Source: Vibrio sp. 99-8-1
GTDB taxonomy: Bacteria > Pseudomonadota > Gammaproteobacteria > Enterobacterales > Vibrionaceae
Reading direction: 5' to 3'
Length of the DNA: 54,124 nucleotides
Assembly: GCF_013114595.1 (NCBI RefSeq)
Contig: NZ_VTXE01000032.1
Location: 1 to 54,124 of the forward strand
Shown: positions 43,635 through 51,786 of the stretch, piece after piece
How the letters are laid out: each line of letters opens with the position of its first letter
Position numbering within the stretch: position 1 is the stretch's first letter
Notes under the pieces: generated by a model
Databases searched by the model: none
What the model was told of the DNA's origin: nothing
The model's input: only the letters and a program-made list of their open reading frames with translations
Made by a program: the position numbers and the translations under genes

Positions 43635-44675
43635 TTGAATATCTGTTTCCTGATGTATCCATGGGAGCGTGTATCCCCGGAATCTGATACAACTTTAAGG
43701 TTAGTGCATGAATGTGCGGTAAGAGGCCATACAGTCGCTATTACAACAACCAGTGGGCTTACTATTCGTGACAGTACCGTTTATGGCTTTTGCCAGATAA
43801 TTAAAAAAGGGCAAAAGATTTCTGAAAACATCCCTCGATTCTACAAACAAGTTGACTTTCAAAAAGCTAGGCTACCTATGGCTGGATTTGATGTCATTTT
43901 TATGAGGGCAAACCCACCGCTGGATAACCTTGCACTGAACTTCCTTGACTCCATTAAAAACGACACCTTGATCGTCAACGATTTGGAAGGCCTTCGCATC
44001 GCTAACAATAAGCTTTATACCGCCAGTATGGAGGGAATAGCGAGTGACTTTATTCCGGCAACACACGTATCCAAAAATCGTGATTACCTCCAACGGGTAC
44101 TGGAGGAGAGTGATAGCGAAAAAATGATTCTGAAGCCATTAAATGGCTTTGGTGGCCACGGTGTTATCGTTATTGAAAAAAACGCGCGCCAGAACTTTCG
44201 ATCATTGCTCGATTTCTACATCGGTGAAGGTGAGCGTAGCAATTACGTCATTCTTCAGGATTATATTGAAGGTGCAGAAGAGGGTGATAAACGGATTCTT
44301 ATGCTTAACGGTGAGCCTATCGGGGCAATGCGACGTGTACCTGCCAAAGGAGAAATTCGCTCAAACATTCATGCCGGAGGAACCGTAGTCAAACACAGTA
44401 TTACAAAAGAAGAAAAAAGGCTATGCGCTGCAATTGGTCCTAAACTGGTGCGTGATGGACTGTATTTCACTGGTCTTGATGTTATTGGAAACAAATTGGT
44501 TGAGGTGAATGTACTGAGTCCGGGCGGCATCACCAGAATAAACAAACTAAACCGAACCCGCCTTCAGAGGCAAGTAATTGATTTTATAGAAAACATTGTA
44601 CTGTCTAAAGATCTAATCTTACAAAGAAAGAGCGTATTTCGTCGAGCTGTGGAAGATGCCAATATTGAACACTGA
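43635..44675 (+). CDS. GshB-like ATP-grasp ligase
   Basis: The 346-residue protein aligns along its length with glutathione synthetase (GshB). It has the N-terminal NICFLMYPWERV strand, FDVIFMRANPPLDN near residue 94, the lysine-bearing MILKPLNGFGGHGVIVIEK near residue 164, ILQDYIEGAEEGDKRILMLNGEPIGAMRRVP near 208-238, and the metal site GLDVIGNKLVEVNVLSPGGI near residue 280. It would form an amide bond using ATP through an acyl phosphate. It starts with TTG after GAGG and overlaps the next gene by 20 bases. No gshA is adjacent, and the context differs from the glutathione pathway, so the true substrates are open. Confidence 0.85.
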   Translation: MNICFLMYPWERVSPESDTTLRLVHECAVRGHTVAITTTSGLTIRDSTVYGFCQIIKKGQKISENIPRFYKQVDFQKARLPMAGFDVIFMRANPPLDNLALNFLDSIKNDTLIVNDLEGLRIANNKLYTASMEGIASDFIPATHVSKNRDYLQRVLEESDSEKMILKPLNGFGGHGVIVIEKNARQNFRSLLDFYIGEGERSNYVILQDYIEGAEEGDKRILMLNGEPIGAMRRVPAKGEIRSNIHAGGTVVKHSITKEEKRLCAAIGPKLVRDGLYFTGLDVIGNKLVEVNVLSPGGITRINKLNRTRLQRQVIDFIENIVLSKDLILQRKSVFRRAVEDANIEH

Positions 44676-46662
44676 TACGTCATATACTCTGGACGAAATG
44701 ATTTGGATGATCCAACAAGAGCAGCCCTTTGAAGGGTTGCTCATTGGTTCGGGAACACGGGTTAAAATTGATGAGTACTTACCCGTCGTATGTACATCGA
44801 TTCACGCCGGCAATCAAATGCGCTCTGAATTAGTTAAGCAGTGCGAATTAAGCCCTGAAGAGCGGTATTTTGAAGAAGATCCTCATACAGACGCGATGAT
44901 AATGTCGCAGCCAATTACTCTTATCGGCTTGGATTCACGATTCGAATACGATCTTAATCGGCCAAAATCCCTTAGTACTTATTATAAATCGGCTTGGAAC
45001 AAGAAAGTTTGGGAAAAAGCGCTATCAGAAAATCAGCGTAAAATCAGCCATAAAAAACATGAGCAGTTTTATCTGCTTTATGAGGCGTTAATAGCCAAGC
45101 TGGAATCGAAGTTTCGGCAGGTTATTGTGTTTGATATGCACTCGTACAATTACCAACGAGTTAAAACTGAAACTCCGGTTTTTAATATTGGTAGTGCTCA
45201 GATAGATATGGAGCGTTGGGGAGGAATAGTCAGCAAGTTCGTAGCAGAGCTAAAAAAAATTCCTTTGCCCAATATTAGTACGACGGCTGAAGTTGATGCC
45301 GTTTTCGAAGGGCGCGGATACCTGATTGCTCATACCAATGCGCATTTCGACAGAACTCTCGTATTACCAACAGAAGTTAAAAAAGTGTTTATGGATGAGC
45401 AGACAGGCATGTTATTTCCGCTCGTCCTTGAATCCTTTCAAGTGGGTCTGAAGCAAGCCTTCAGTGCGACAAGTGCTTACTTTCTACGCAAAGCCAGTGC
45501 AAAGTCGCGAATCAGAAGAACGGACATGCTAAGTACGCAGATAGATGCTTCCGTACTTAGTGTCGATAAAACACTTTTCAAACTTGCTAATAAAATTGAA
45601 ACGTTAAAATACGTTAACCCTACCAATCTTGTCCGGGAAAGAGCACGTTTTTTCGCTGCACCAAGGCGCTACAAACCTAACTATCGCTATCGTCAGTTAC
45701 CTGTTAACGCCAATGAGTTTAAGCATCAGCTTTATAAATTGCCAATTGAGCGGATCTCTGACCCAGACCTTAAAGGTCTCTATAGCGATATGATTGATAA
45801 ACTCAGTGAGAAAGTCGATCTTCTGACATCAGTCGGGCAAGACTCATTTTTGTACAGTTCATTGAAATACTATGGAAAACCGGATACCGTCGCTCTAAAA
45901 AATGCCCGTTTTTTACTCTACACACAAGAACTGGATGACGATCAGACAGTAAGAAGCGCATCTTATGCCAGAAAGCAGCTTTCTCAGGCTGCAGCTAACT
46001 GGGGAATGAAGTGTAAAATAACAGAAACAGCATCTATTGCGGCTAAAGCCATGGTTTCTTCCAACCCACCAACCCTTTTCCTTAATAGTGGTGCAACATA
46101 CGGAGAAAAAGAGGTAGCTCGTTTGGTTCAGCATGAACTTGGTGTCCATATGGCAACAACATTGAACGCCAAGATGCAGCCCCTATCGATTTTCAGGCTG
46201 GGGTTACCCGGTTCTACTTTTACTCAGGAAGGGCTTGCGATATTGGCCGAGTATAAAGCCGGCTTTATGTCTTTAGATAGATTGAAAATCCTGTCAACCA
46301 GAGTATTAGCAGTTGATTCAATGTTGAAGGAACAGGATTTTTTCCAGACTTATAGCTATCTTATTGAAGAGTTAGAGATAGAAAACCAGCTTGCCTTTAG
46401 TATTACCACACGTGTTTATCGCGGTGGAGGATTTACTAAAGACCACTTATATCTAGCAGGTTTTGTTGAATTGTTACGTTTATCTGAAAACCGATCTTTG
46501 GATAACCTACTTATCGGAAAATGCAGCGTAAAATATCACGGTTTAACTGATGAACTTGTTCAGCGACAATGGCTAAAACCACCGTTTCACAGGTTTGATA
46601 CAACCGATGAAAAGAATCCGGCGATTCTTAATTATTTGATTAGTTCTTTGCGGCACAATTAA
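44656..46662 (+). CDS. N-formylglutamate amidohydrolase-like / DUF1704 (QEGLA) metallopeptidase fusion
   Basis: A 668-residue two-domain protein. Residues 1 to about 270 match the N-formylglutamate amidohydrolase fold: DSRFEYDLNR (93-102) and VFDMHSYNYQR (D160, H162). Residues about 310-660 are DUF1704, whose eukaryotic members are the MATCAP microtubule tyrosine carboxypeptidases. The zinc-site motif is HELGVH (H493, E494, H498), and QEGLA (524-528) supplies the further glutamate. Bacterial members are annotated 'flavohemoglobin expression-modulating QEGLA motif protein'. There is no signal peptide, so it acts in the cytoplasm. It overlaps the ligase gene by 20 bases. The substrate is unknown. 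Confidence 0.85.
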   Translation: MPILNTDTSYTLDEMIWMIQQEQPFEGLLIGSGTRVKIDEYLPVVCTSIHAGNQMRSELVKQCELSPEERYFEEDPHTDAMIMSQPITLIGLDSRFEYDLNRPKSLSTYYKSAWNKKVWEKALSENQRKISHKKHEQFYLLYEALIAKLESKFRQVIVFDMHSYNYQRVKTETPVFNIGSAQIDMERWGGIVSKFVAELKKIPLPNISTTAEVDAVFEGRGYLIAHTNAHFDRTLVLPTEVKKVFMDEQTGMLFPLVLESFQVGLKQAFSATSAYFLRKASAKSRIRRTDMLSTQIDASVLSVDKTLFKLANKIETLKYVNPTNLVRERARFFAAPRRYKPNYRYRQLPVNANEFKHQLYKLPIERISDPDLKGLYSDMIDKLSEKVDLLTSVGQDSFLYSSLKYYGKPDTVALKNARFLLYTQELDDDQTVRSASYARKQLSQAAANWGMKCKITETASIAAKAMVSSNPPTLFLNSGATYGEKEVARLVQHELGVHMATTLNAKMQPLSIFRLGLPGSTFTQEGLAILAEYKAGFMSLDRLKILSTRVLAVDSMLKEQDFFQTYSYLIEELEIENQLAFSITTRVYRGGGFTKDHLYLAGFVELLRLSENRSLDNLLIGKCSVKYHGLTDELVQRQWLKPPFHRFDTTDEKNPAILNYLISSLRHN

Positions 46663-46673
46663 CGGTGCCGCAA
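46648..46673 (+). terminator. Stem-loop over the stop of the QEGLA gene
   Basis: TTGCGGCAC and GTGCCGCAA form a nine-base perfect stem that contains the stop codon in its loop. There is no T tract. Confidence 0.6.
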
Positions 46674-46969
46674 TTAATCCGACCCTACCTCAATATTAAA
46701 GCCTACTCAGGTTAATTCGCTTTGGCAGCAATTACGCTTTCAGAAATACAGTTCATATAAATCAATTACTTATAGTGCACACCTAGATGGTAAGTTCCAA
46801 ATCTCAACCGCACTATTTATTGATCTGTTTTCGATAAATTTTTTTTATCGTGAAGATTAAATTATTTCGTTTTACTACAAAAGCTTAAAGCCTCATATTC
46901 ACCGAAAATAGCTAATTGAATCCCATCATTCTCTCTATTTTCACACGACTAACTTAGGAGGTAACGCGA
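46674..46969. other. Intergenic region without a clear feature
   Basis: AT-rich spacer between the QEGLA gene and the MFS gene. A good ribosome binding site (TAGGAGG) for the MFS lies at 46954-46960. I see nothing else. Confidence 0.45.
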
Positions 46970-48130
46970 GTGGAAAACCCAACTGATTTCGCAATAAAAA
47001 TAGGTTTTAAAGTACCAATTGCTGCGCTATCACTTTATGCCATTGCATCTGCTTACCTGATGACACTTTTGCCATTGTTATTAATTGAGTATGGGATTGA
47101 CACGAGTTATGCGAGTTGGTTAGCAAGCGTATTTTTTGCGGGGTTGTTCATAGGGACATCGGCTATTAAACCTGTCGTAACATACATCGGCCACCGTTTA
47201 GCATTTATTATCTGCTTATCATTGTTTATTACAACCATTGTACTATTGCCATTGGTGCCTGTTGTGTGGGTGTGGTTTATTTCCCGTTTTGTCGCTGGTA
47301 TTGCCGTAGCGGGTTTATTTGTGGTTGTTGAATCTTGGTTGCTGGCCGGGGAGGAAGTTAGCCGCGCAAAGCGTTTTGGTGCCTATATGTGTTCTATCAC
47401 CGGAGGAATCGCTCTAGGTCAATTAGGGATTGCGGTTATTGGAGTTCAGGGGTTGATTCCGTTTTTTATTATCGGTTCTTTGCTGAGCGCTGCAATTATT
47501 GTGATGTTATTTATTCCAACTCGGCCTCCTCAGCGTCACCACACAGCAACATTGTCACTGAAGCAGGTCTCTAAATTAAACCATGCCGCGATAATAGGTT
47601 GTGTCGTTGCGGGATTAACACAAAGTTCTATCTATGGACTAATGCCGGTTGAACTGACACATCGTAATATTTCACAGGTACATTTAAGCCTGTTAATGGC
47701 ATTGATCATAGTCGGCGGCATGTTGGTACAGGCAATCATTCCTACGTTGATAAAGCGAGCAGGACGTACACCATTGATGGGATTATTCTGTCTTCTTGGT
47801 GTATTTGCCTTGGGCTTAGTCATTTTAAACAGTCACCCAAATACATTGGTAATCAGTTTATTGTTAATTGGTATGGCTTGTTTCGCGCTTTATCCTATTG
47901 CAATTAACTTAGGCTGCGACAAGTTAGAGAAGCATTTCATCGTTTCGGCAAGTCAAGTGATGTTGTTCTGCTATAGCCTCGGTTCGGTTATTGGCCCAGT
48001 GATTGCTGGCTGGTTTATGGATAGCAAACAAGGCCTAATGACGTACTTATTGGCCATTTTGATGGCAACGGCTATTTATATGTTTATCATAAGCATCCGA
48101 AGCAATAAGCATGCAATGGCCGGAGAATAA
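46970..48130 (+). CDS. MFS transporter, YcaD-like
   Basis: A twelve-helix 386-residue transporter. It matches the YcaD group, with ALSLYAIASAYLMTLLPLLLIEYGI at the N-terminus, SRFVAGIAVAGLFVVVESWLL near residue 105 and RAKRFGAYMCSITGGIALGQLG near residue 130. The substrate is unknown for the group. The start is GTG after TAGGAGGTAACGCGA. It is 307 bases after the QEGLA gene on the same strand and may or may not belong to its operon. Confidence 0.82.
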   Translation: MENPTDFAIKIGFKVPIAALSLYAIASAYLMTLLPLLLIEYGIDTSYASWLASVFFAGLFIGTSAIKPVVTYIGHRLAFIICLSLFITTIVLLPLVPVVWVWFISRFVAGIAVAGLFVVVESWLLAGEEVSRAKRFGAYMCSITGGIALGQLGIAVIGVQGLIPFFIIGSLLSAAIIVMLFIPTRPPQRHHTATLSLKQVSKLNHAAIIGCVVAGLTQSSIYGLMPVELTHRNISQVHLSLLMALIIVGGMLVQAIIPTLIKRAGRTPLMGLFCLLGVFALGLVILNSHPNTLVISLLLIGMACFALYPIAINLGCDKLEKHFIVSASQVMLFCYSLGSVIGPVIAGWFMDSKQGLMTYLLAILMATAIYMFIISIRSNKHAMAGE

Positions 48131-48518
48131 GTTGGTATTTACCTGCTGCGAAAATGCCCCTCTTCTAGAAAGTGAAGCAAGCAATATGTTCTATCCTGTT
48201 CTGCCTTACTCATTTCTTGACATCCACACCGCCATAGAAAGTGCTGACTAGTTGTATTTTGTAATACCAAGATTTATCGATAGGCCAAAAACAGGCCTTT
48301 CAAAGTAACTCATAAAAGTCCAATTCTGAGTTCGATACCACAAGATGCCTGAAGAGATGCTCACTCCTTATCTCCATCACAATATGCCAAGATTAAAGTA
48401 ATAAACAATCTACCGTAGTAACCATATGTATCTCTGTATTTTCGTCCCCCTGTCGCATATCTTCAATACAGCTATCTCCTTCTTTCCTATTCTTTGGTCA
48501 TTTACTAAGGAGACAAAA
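48131..48518. other. Intergenic region, weak hairpin only
   Basis: AGGCC-N7-GGCCT followed by TTT at 48282-48301 could end the MFS transcript about 150 bases after its stop. Nothing else is recognisable. An open frame reaches upstream of the VOC gene here, but it lacks a start signal. Confidence 0.45.
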
Positions 48519-48902
48519 ATGAAGCTTAAATACACCATTTTGTATGTAGACAACGTGGCAGAAACATTGGCATTTTACGAGCAGGCATTTTCCATGAAGG
48601 TTGCTACCCTTCATGAAAGCGGCGATTACGGAGAGCTGAATACAGGCACAACATCACTCTCTTTTTCGTCTCTAGAGCTGATGGCACAGTTAGGCAAAGG
48701 AGCGGTAGCACCTGTTGCTGGCTCGCCTTGCTTTGAGATTGCTTTTGAAACAAACGATGTGGCTTTAGCGCTGGATAAAGCGCTGGCTGCAGGAGCAAGT
48801 CTGGTTCAGGATGTTGAGGAAATGCCATGGGGACAAACCACCGCTTATGTACATGATATCAACGGTTTCCTGATTGAGCTATGCAGCCCTGTCCGGGGTT
48901 AA
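48519..48902 (+). CDS. VOC (glyoxalase/bleomycin-resistance) family protein
   Basis: A single-domain VOC protein of 127 residues. KYTILYVDNVAETLAFYEQAFSM opens it; a repeated beta-alpha-beta-beta-beta module begins at CFEIAFETNDVALALDKAL; it ends with TTAYVHDINGFLIELCSP, containing the metal-ligand glutamate. AAGGAGACAAAA precedes ATG 48519, so the 31-codon extension of the frame is not used. It converges on the AraC-type gene with a four-base overlap of the ends. Confidence 0.85.
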   Translation: MKLKYTILYVDNVAETLAFYEQAFSMKVATLHESGDYGELNTGTTSLSFSSLELMAQLGKGAVAPVAGSPCFEIAFETNDVALALDKALAAGASLVQDVEEMPWGQTTAYVHDINGFLIELCSPVRG

Positions 48903-49534
48903 TAGGCGGGCCAGAAAAGTTGCTCGGTTAAATCCTCGCGCTTTAACAGTTGCGAGGGCGTAACCCCAAACCAGTGCTTTATTTCACGGCACATATGAGC
49001 TTGGTCGGCATAATGATACTGATAAGCGATTTCATTATGTAATCCGCTGTTAACCAGCTCTTTGGCACACTGCCTCGCCCTCGCGAGGCGCAGCCAGTAT
49101 GACGGCGTTCCGGACGTGTGAGCAGAGAGCAAACGTTGCAGGGTTCTGGTGCTGACACCCAGCTGTTTAGCGCAAAACTCTATCGTTTGTCCGTTGCTCC
49201 GGATACAGGCCAGTGCTTCTGAAACCCTATCGTCGGTATGAGTTAACCCTTCTATTTGGTCCGTGAGCGCACCAACAGAGCTGATGGACGACAGTAAACC
49301 CCTGCTATCCATATCCCTTACGTTACATCCAGGATGAAGGCGAAACCCCATCATAAAAGTATTCGCTGCCAGCTCGACTTTTATGGTCGTATTGTAAAGC
49401 GGGGAGAGATAGACAAAGGGAGCGTCATTTGGCTTCTGAACAAAAATAATATCCTGACAGCCATCAGGGATTACAAAGCTCTCTCTGTGCTCTGTTGATC
49501 CCGATGTCCAGTTCTCAAGGATATTCATATTCAA
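48899..49534 (-). CDS. AraC-family regulator
   Basis: The 211-residue protein has an N-terminal sensor with VIPDGCQDIIFVQ and ANTFMMGFRLHPG (the first half of a common AraC subgroup) and a C-terminal double helix-turn-helix: IEFCAKQLGVSTRTLQRLLSAHTSGTPSYWL and IAYQYHYADQAHMCREIKHWFGVTPSQLL. It is encoded convergent to the VOC gene, the ends overlapping. It may control that gene; the pairing is repeated at the right end of the window (52753-53651). Confidence 0.85.
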   Translation of the reverse strand: MNMNILENWTSGSTEHRESFVIPDGCQDIIFVQKPNDAPFVYLSPLYNTTIKVELAANTFMMGFRLHPGCNVRDMDSRGLLSSISSVGALTDQIEGLTHTDDRVSEALACIRSNGQTIEFCAKQLGVSTRTLQRLLSAHTSGTPSYWLRLARARQCAKELVNSGLHNEIAYQYHYADQAHMCREIKHWFGVTPSQLLKREDLTEQLFWPAY

Positions 49535-49742
49535 TAGTATCTGTAATGGTTAAAAGTATTCTACCAGTATGACCAAGTTTGTGGGGTGGTTGCAATGTTT
49601 CAGGTTTTTAAAACCAATGTTCACTCAATTGGAATCAAACCTTTCAGTATGCAATACAAAAGCAGGTCAACTTTTTATAACAAGTTTGTTAGAATGCCGC
49701 CCCTATTTACACCGCTGTATTAATTTAAAAACGAGAAAAGCA

Positions 49743-50261
49743 ATGAAAGCAAACCATGTCACAATTGGTCTAACCAACCCTAAGAGCCCAACAAATGTTG
49801 GTGCGGTAATGCGTGCAGCAGGTTGCTTTCAGGTTAATGAAGTAAAGTACACTGGTCTAAGATACGAAAAATCCGCTAAATTTCATACAGATACCAAAAG
49901 TATCACTCGCAAAATTCCTTTGACGGCCGTCGACTCATTTCTTGATGACCTTGATCCTGAAACAGAGATCGTTTGTGTAGAACTCGCCGAGGGCGCAACC
50001 CCGCTTCCACGCTTTCAACACCCTAAAAAAGCGATGTATATCTTTGGACCTGAAGACGGTTCGATCAGTCAAGAGGTTGCTGACAAAGCTCATCATGTTG
50101 TTTATATACCGACCATTGGTTGTATGAACCTAGCTGCAACCGTCAACGTCTTACTCTATGATCGCTTAGCGAAATCGGGCAGCATGGATGAAAGTGAAGA
50201 CTTGATCCGAAGCAGTCGTGACAACCGTAATCACTTAAAAGTGAAAACAACAGCTCTTTGA
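49743..50261 (+). CDS. SpoU/TrmH-family RNA methyltransferase
   Basis: A 172-residue SPOUT methyltransferase. It has NPKSPTNVGAVMRAAGCFQ (motif 1), MYIFGPEDGSISQEVADKA (motif 2) and VYIPTIGCMNLAATVNVLLYDRLAK (motif 3), the three knot motifs that bind S-adenosylmethionine. It would 2'-O-methylate a ribose in tRNA or rRNA. ATG at 49743 after AACGAGAAAAGCA fits the family start. It is smaller than TrmH and RlmB and near TrmL in size, but which position it modifies is unclear. Confidence 0.87.
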   Translation: MKANHVTIGLTNPKSPTNVGAVMRAAGCFQVNEVKYTGLRYEKSAKFHTDTKSITRKIPLTAVDSFLDDLDPETEIVCVELAEGATPLPRFQHPKKAMYIFGPEDGSISQEVADKAHHVVYIPTIGCMNLAATVNVLLYDRLAKSGSMDESEDLIRSSRDNRNHLKVKTTAL

Positions 50262-50353
50262 GCTTGAGTTATTTAAAGACCAATAACTGCGTTTATTCAT
50301 GCTCAGACGCACTACAACTGACACCTTTTGCTTCAACCATGTCCTTTCAGATT

Positions 50354-50380
50354 TGGCACCTCAATTAGCGGTGCCACCTT
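50354..50380 (+). terminator. Terminator between convergent methylase and TetR genes
   Basis: TGGCACC and GGTGCCA pair around TCAATTAGC, followed by CCTTTT. It lies 93 bases after the methylase stop. Confidence 0.6.
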
Positions 50381-50938
50381 TTAGCTTGAGACTTTCACAT
50401 CCTGCTCAGAGAGTTGGAGAATCCAAGAAGCTATCTCTTCAATTTTGGTTTGGTTGCCACTGAGTAACCGGGTCATCAAACCACCAAGTAACAACGCATA
50501 AGCCTGATTGGCATTCTCTCTGCCTACAATTTTATTTAGCTCTGCTAAGAATTTACTATCAGCCATTTTTAGAAGCTTATCATTGGCTATATCTTGACTG
50601 TCCCGATTTTTAACATAGTCCAATAACACCGTCATTTCTCCCTTAAAACGGCTATCCAAGGTCTCTATCAATTGAACTAAGGCTTGCTTCCTGTCTTCTG
50701 GTAAAGGTGAATGACTCTCTACGCCATAGAGTGAGTGTGGCTCTAGCACAAACTCTGTGCAAGCGGTAAATAACTCTTCTTTGCTTGAAAAGTAATGATA
50801 AAGAGCGCTTTTAGATACACCCAGTGCTTCAGCAATGCCTCGCATTCCTAACCCGTTCAGCCCGTGCTCTGAAAAAATATCAACGGCTTTGGCAATTAAT
50901 TCACTGCGGTATGCTTCTCGATCAACAATTTTTGGCAT
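50381..50938 (-). CDS. TetR-family transcriptional repressor
   Basis: The 185-residue repressor has the helix-turn-helix MRGIAEALGVSKSALYHYFSSKEELF (residues about 32-57) and a helical ligand domain. The divergent region 50939-51105 holds several dyads of the GTCCA/TGGAC type, likely operators. It is divergent from the membrane protein/SDR operon, the usual arrangement of a TetR regulator and its target. Confidence 0.9.
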   Translation of the reverse strand: MPKIVDREAYRSELIAKAVDIFSEHGLNGLGMRGIAEALGVSKSALYHYFSSKEELFTACTEFVLEPHSLYGVESHSPLPEDRKQALVQLIETLDSRFKGEMTVLLDYVKNRDSQDIANDKLLKMADSKFLAELNKIVGRENANQAYALLLGGLMTRLLSGNQTKIEEIASWILQLSEQDVKVSS

Positions 50939-50954
50939 GGTTTCATCTCTTTAA

Positions 50955-51102
50955 AGTCCACATGGACTATATTTTCATTTGCTTTAAAAGTCCACTGGAC
51001 GATCTAAACTGACACTTAATAGACCACTTGGACTAAAAACCATTGACAGACTCAACGTTGATCGGCTAACCTTATTTGGACCGACCGGACTAAATAAGGT
51101 TG
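50955..51102. promoter_or_regulatory. Four dyad sites in the TetR divergent promoter
   Basis: Related inverted sites occur at 50955-50968 (AGTCC-N4-GGACT), 50989-51001 (GTCCA-C-TGGAC core), 51021-51034 (AGACC-N4-GGACT) and 51078-51091 (GGAC-CGAC-CGGACT, less regular). The last is embedded in a larger dyad, AACCTTATTT with AAATAAGGTT (51069-51101), just upstream of the target gene. The repeated GTCC/GGAC half-sites fit a cooperative TetR operator array. Confidence 0.65.
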
Positions 51103-51144
51103 CGTTATTGCTTATCGGTAATAATTTCAAATGAAGGGGACAAC

Positions 51145-51762
51145 ATGACTACAAATCAATTCACCATAAAAGATGCACCTATTAACTGGCAATGCAACGG
51201 CAAGTTCAATTTCACAACAGGCTATGGTGCCACTAAAGCTGAAAATGTCATTGCAAATTATGCTGCATTCATCGCACCTGTAATCCTATACTTTTTTGCT
51301 TGGAAATCGCTTGATTGGAGTGTATTGCAAGTCGTCGTAGCAGCGCTTTTGACCTTGGATATGATTGGTGGAGTGCTAACAAACTCACTTGGGTCAATGA
51401 AGCGATACCTTTATACCGACCAAAATCTAGATGTAAATTGGCTGGGAAAACTGGTTGGAAGCAAGTTCCTCTTTCCAGCTATCCATTTTCAATTGTTTGC
51501 GATTCCACTCTGTTTTGACATCGCATGGTCTTATGCCTTCTTTTGGTATGGCATGATGATGGTATCAATTGTGATTGTTCATTTTACCCCCTTGTATCTA
51601 CAACGCCCTATTGCGTTATTGATCGTAATGCTATCGATCATTCTTGCTCAGCTTATCGCTTCCCCTGTGGGTCTGGAGTGGATAGCGCCCATTTTCATGA
51701 TTAAGTTAGTACTTTCTCATGGCGTGAGAGAAGAACCGTACCGCCGTACACTAACAGAGTAA
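51145..51762 (+). CDS. Integral membrane protein, function unknown
   Basis: A 205-residue protein with about five or six hydrophobic helices, starting with a polar segment (TTNQFTIKDAPINWQCNGKF). Helices include NYAAFIAPVILYFFAW, VLQVVVAALLTLDMIGGVL and ALLIVMLSIILAQLI. I know no family for it. ATG at 51145 follows AAGGGGACAAC; the frame's upstream extension has no such site. It is cotranscribed with the SDR gene (24 bases apart) under the TetR-type regulator. Confidence 0.8.
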   Translation: MTTNQFTIKDAPINWQCNGKFNFTTGYGATKAENVIANYAAFIAPVILYFFAWKSLDWSVLQVVVAALLTLDMIGGVLTNSLGSMKRYLYTDQNLDVNWLGKLVGSKFLFPAIHFQLFAIPLCFDIAWSYAFFWYGMMMVSIVIVHFTPLYLQRPIALLIVMLSIILAQLIASPVGLEWIAPIFMIKLVLSHGVREEPYRRTLTE

Positions 51763-51786
51763 CTAGCCGTAAAAGGTAAGGAAAAT

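Noticed and set aside
48426..48518. Longer VOC protein with signal-like leader
   Set aside because: AAGGAG lies exactly before ATG 48519, and the extension has no start signal.
49569..49742. Longer RNA methylase with 58 extra residues
   Set aside because: The SPOUT fold starts directly at MKANHVTIGL; the extension has no homology or ribosome binding site.
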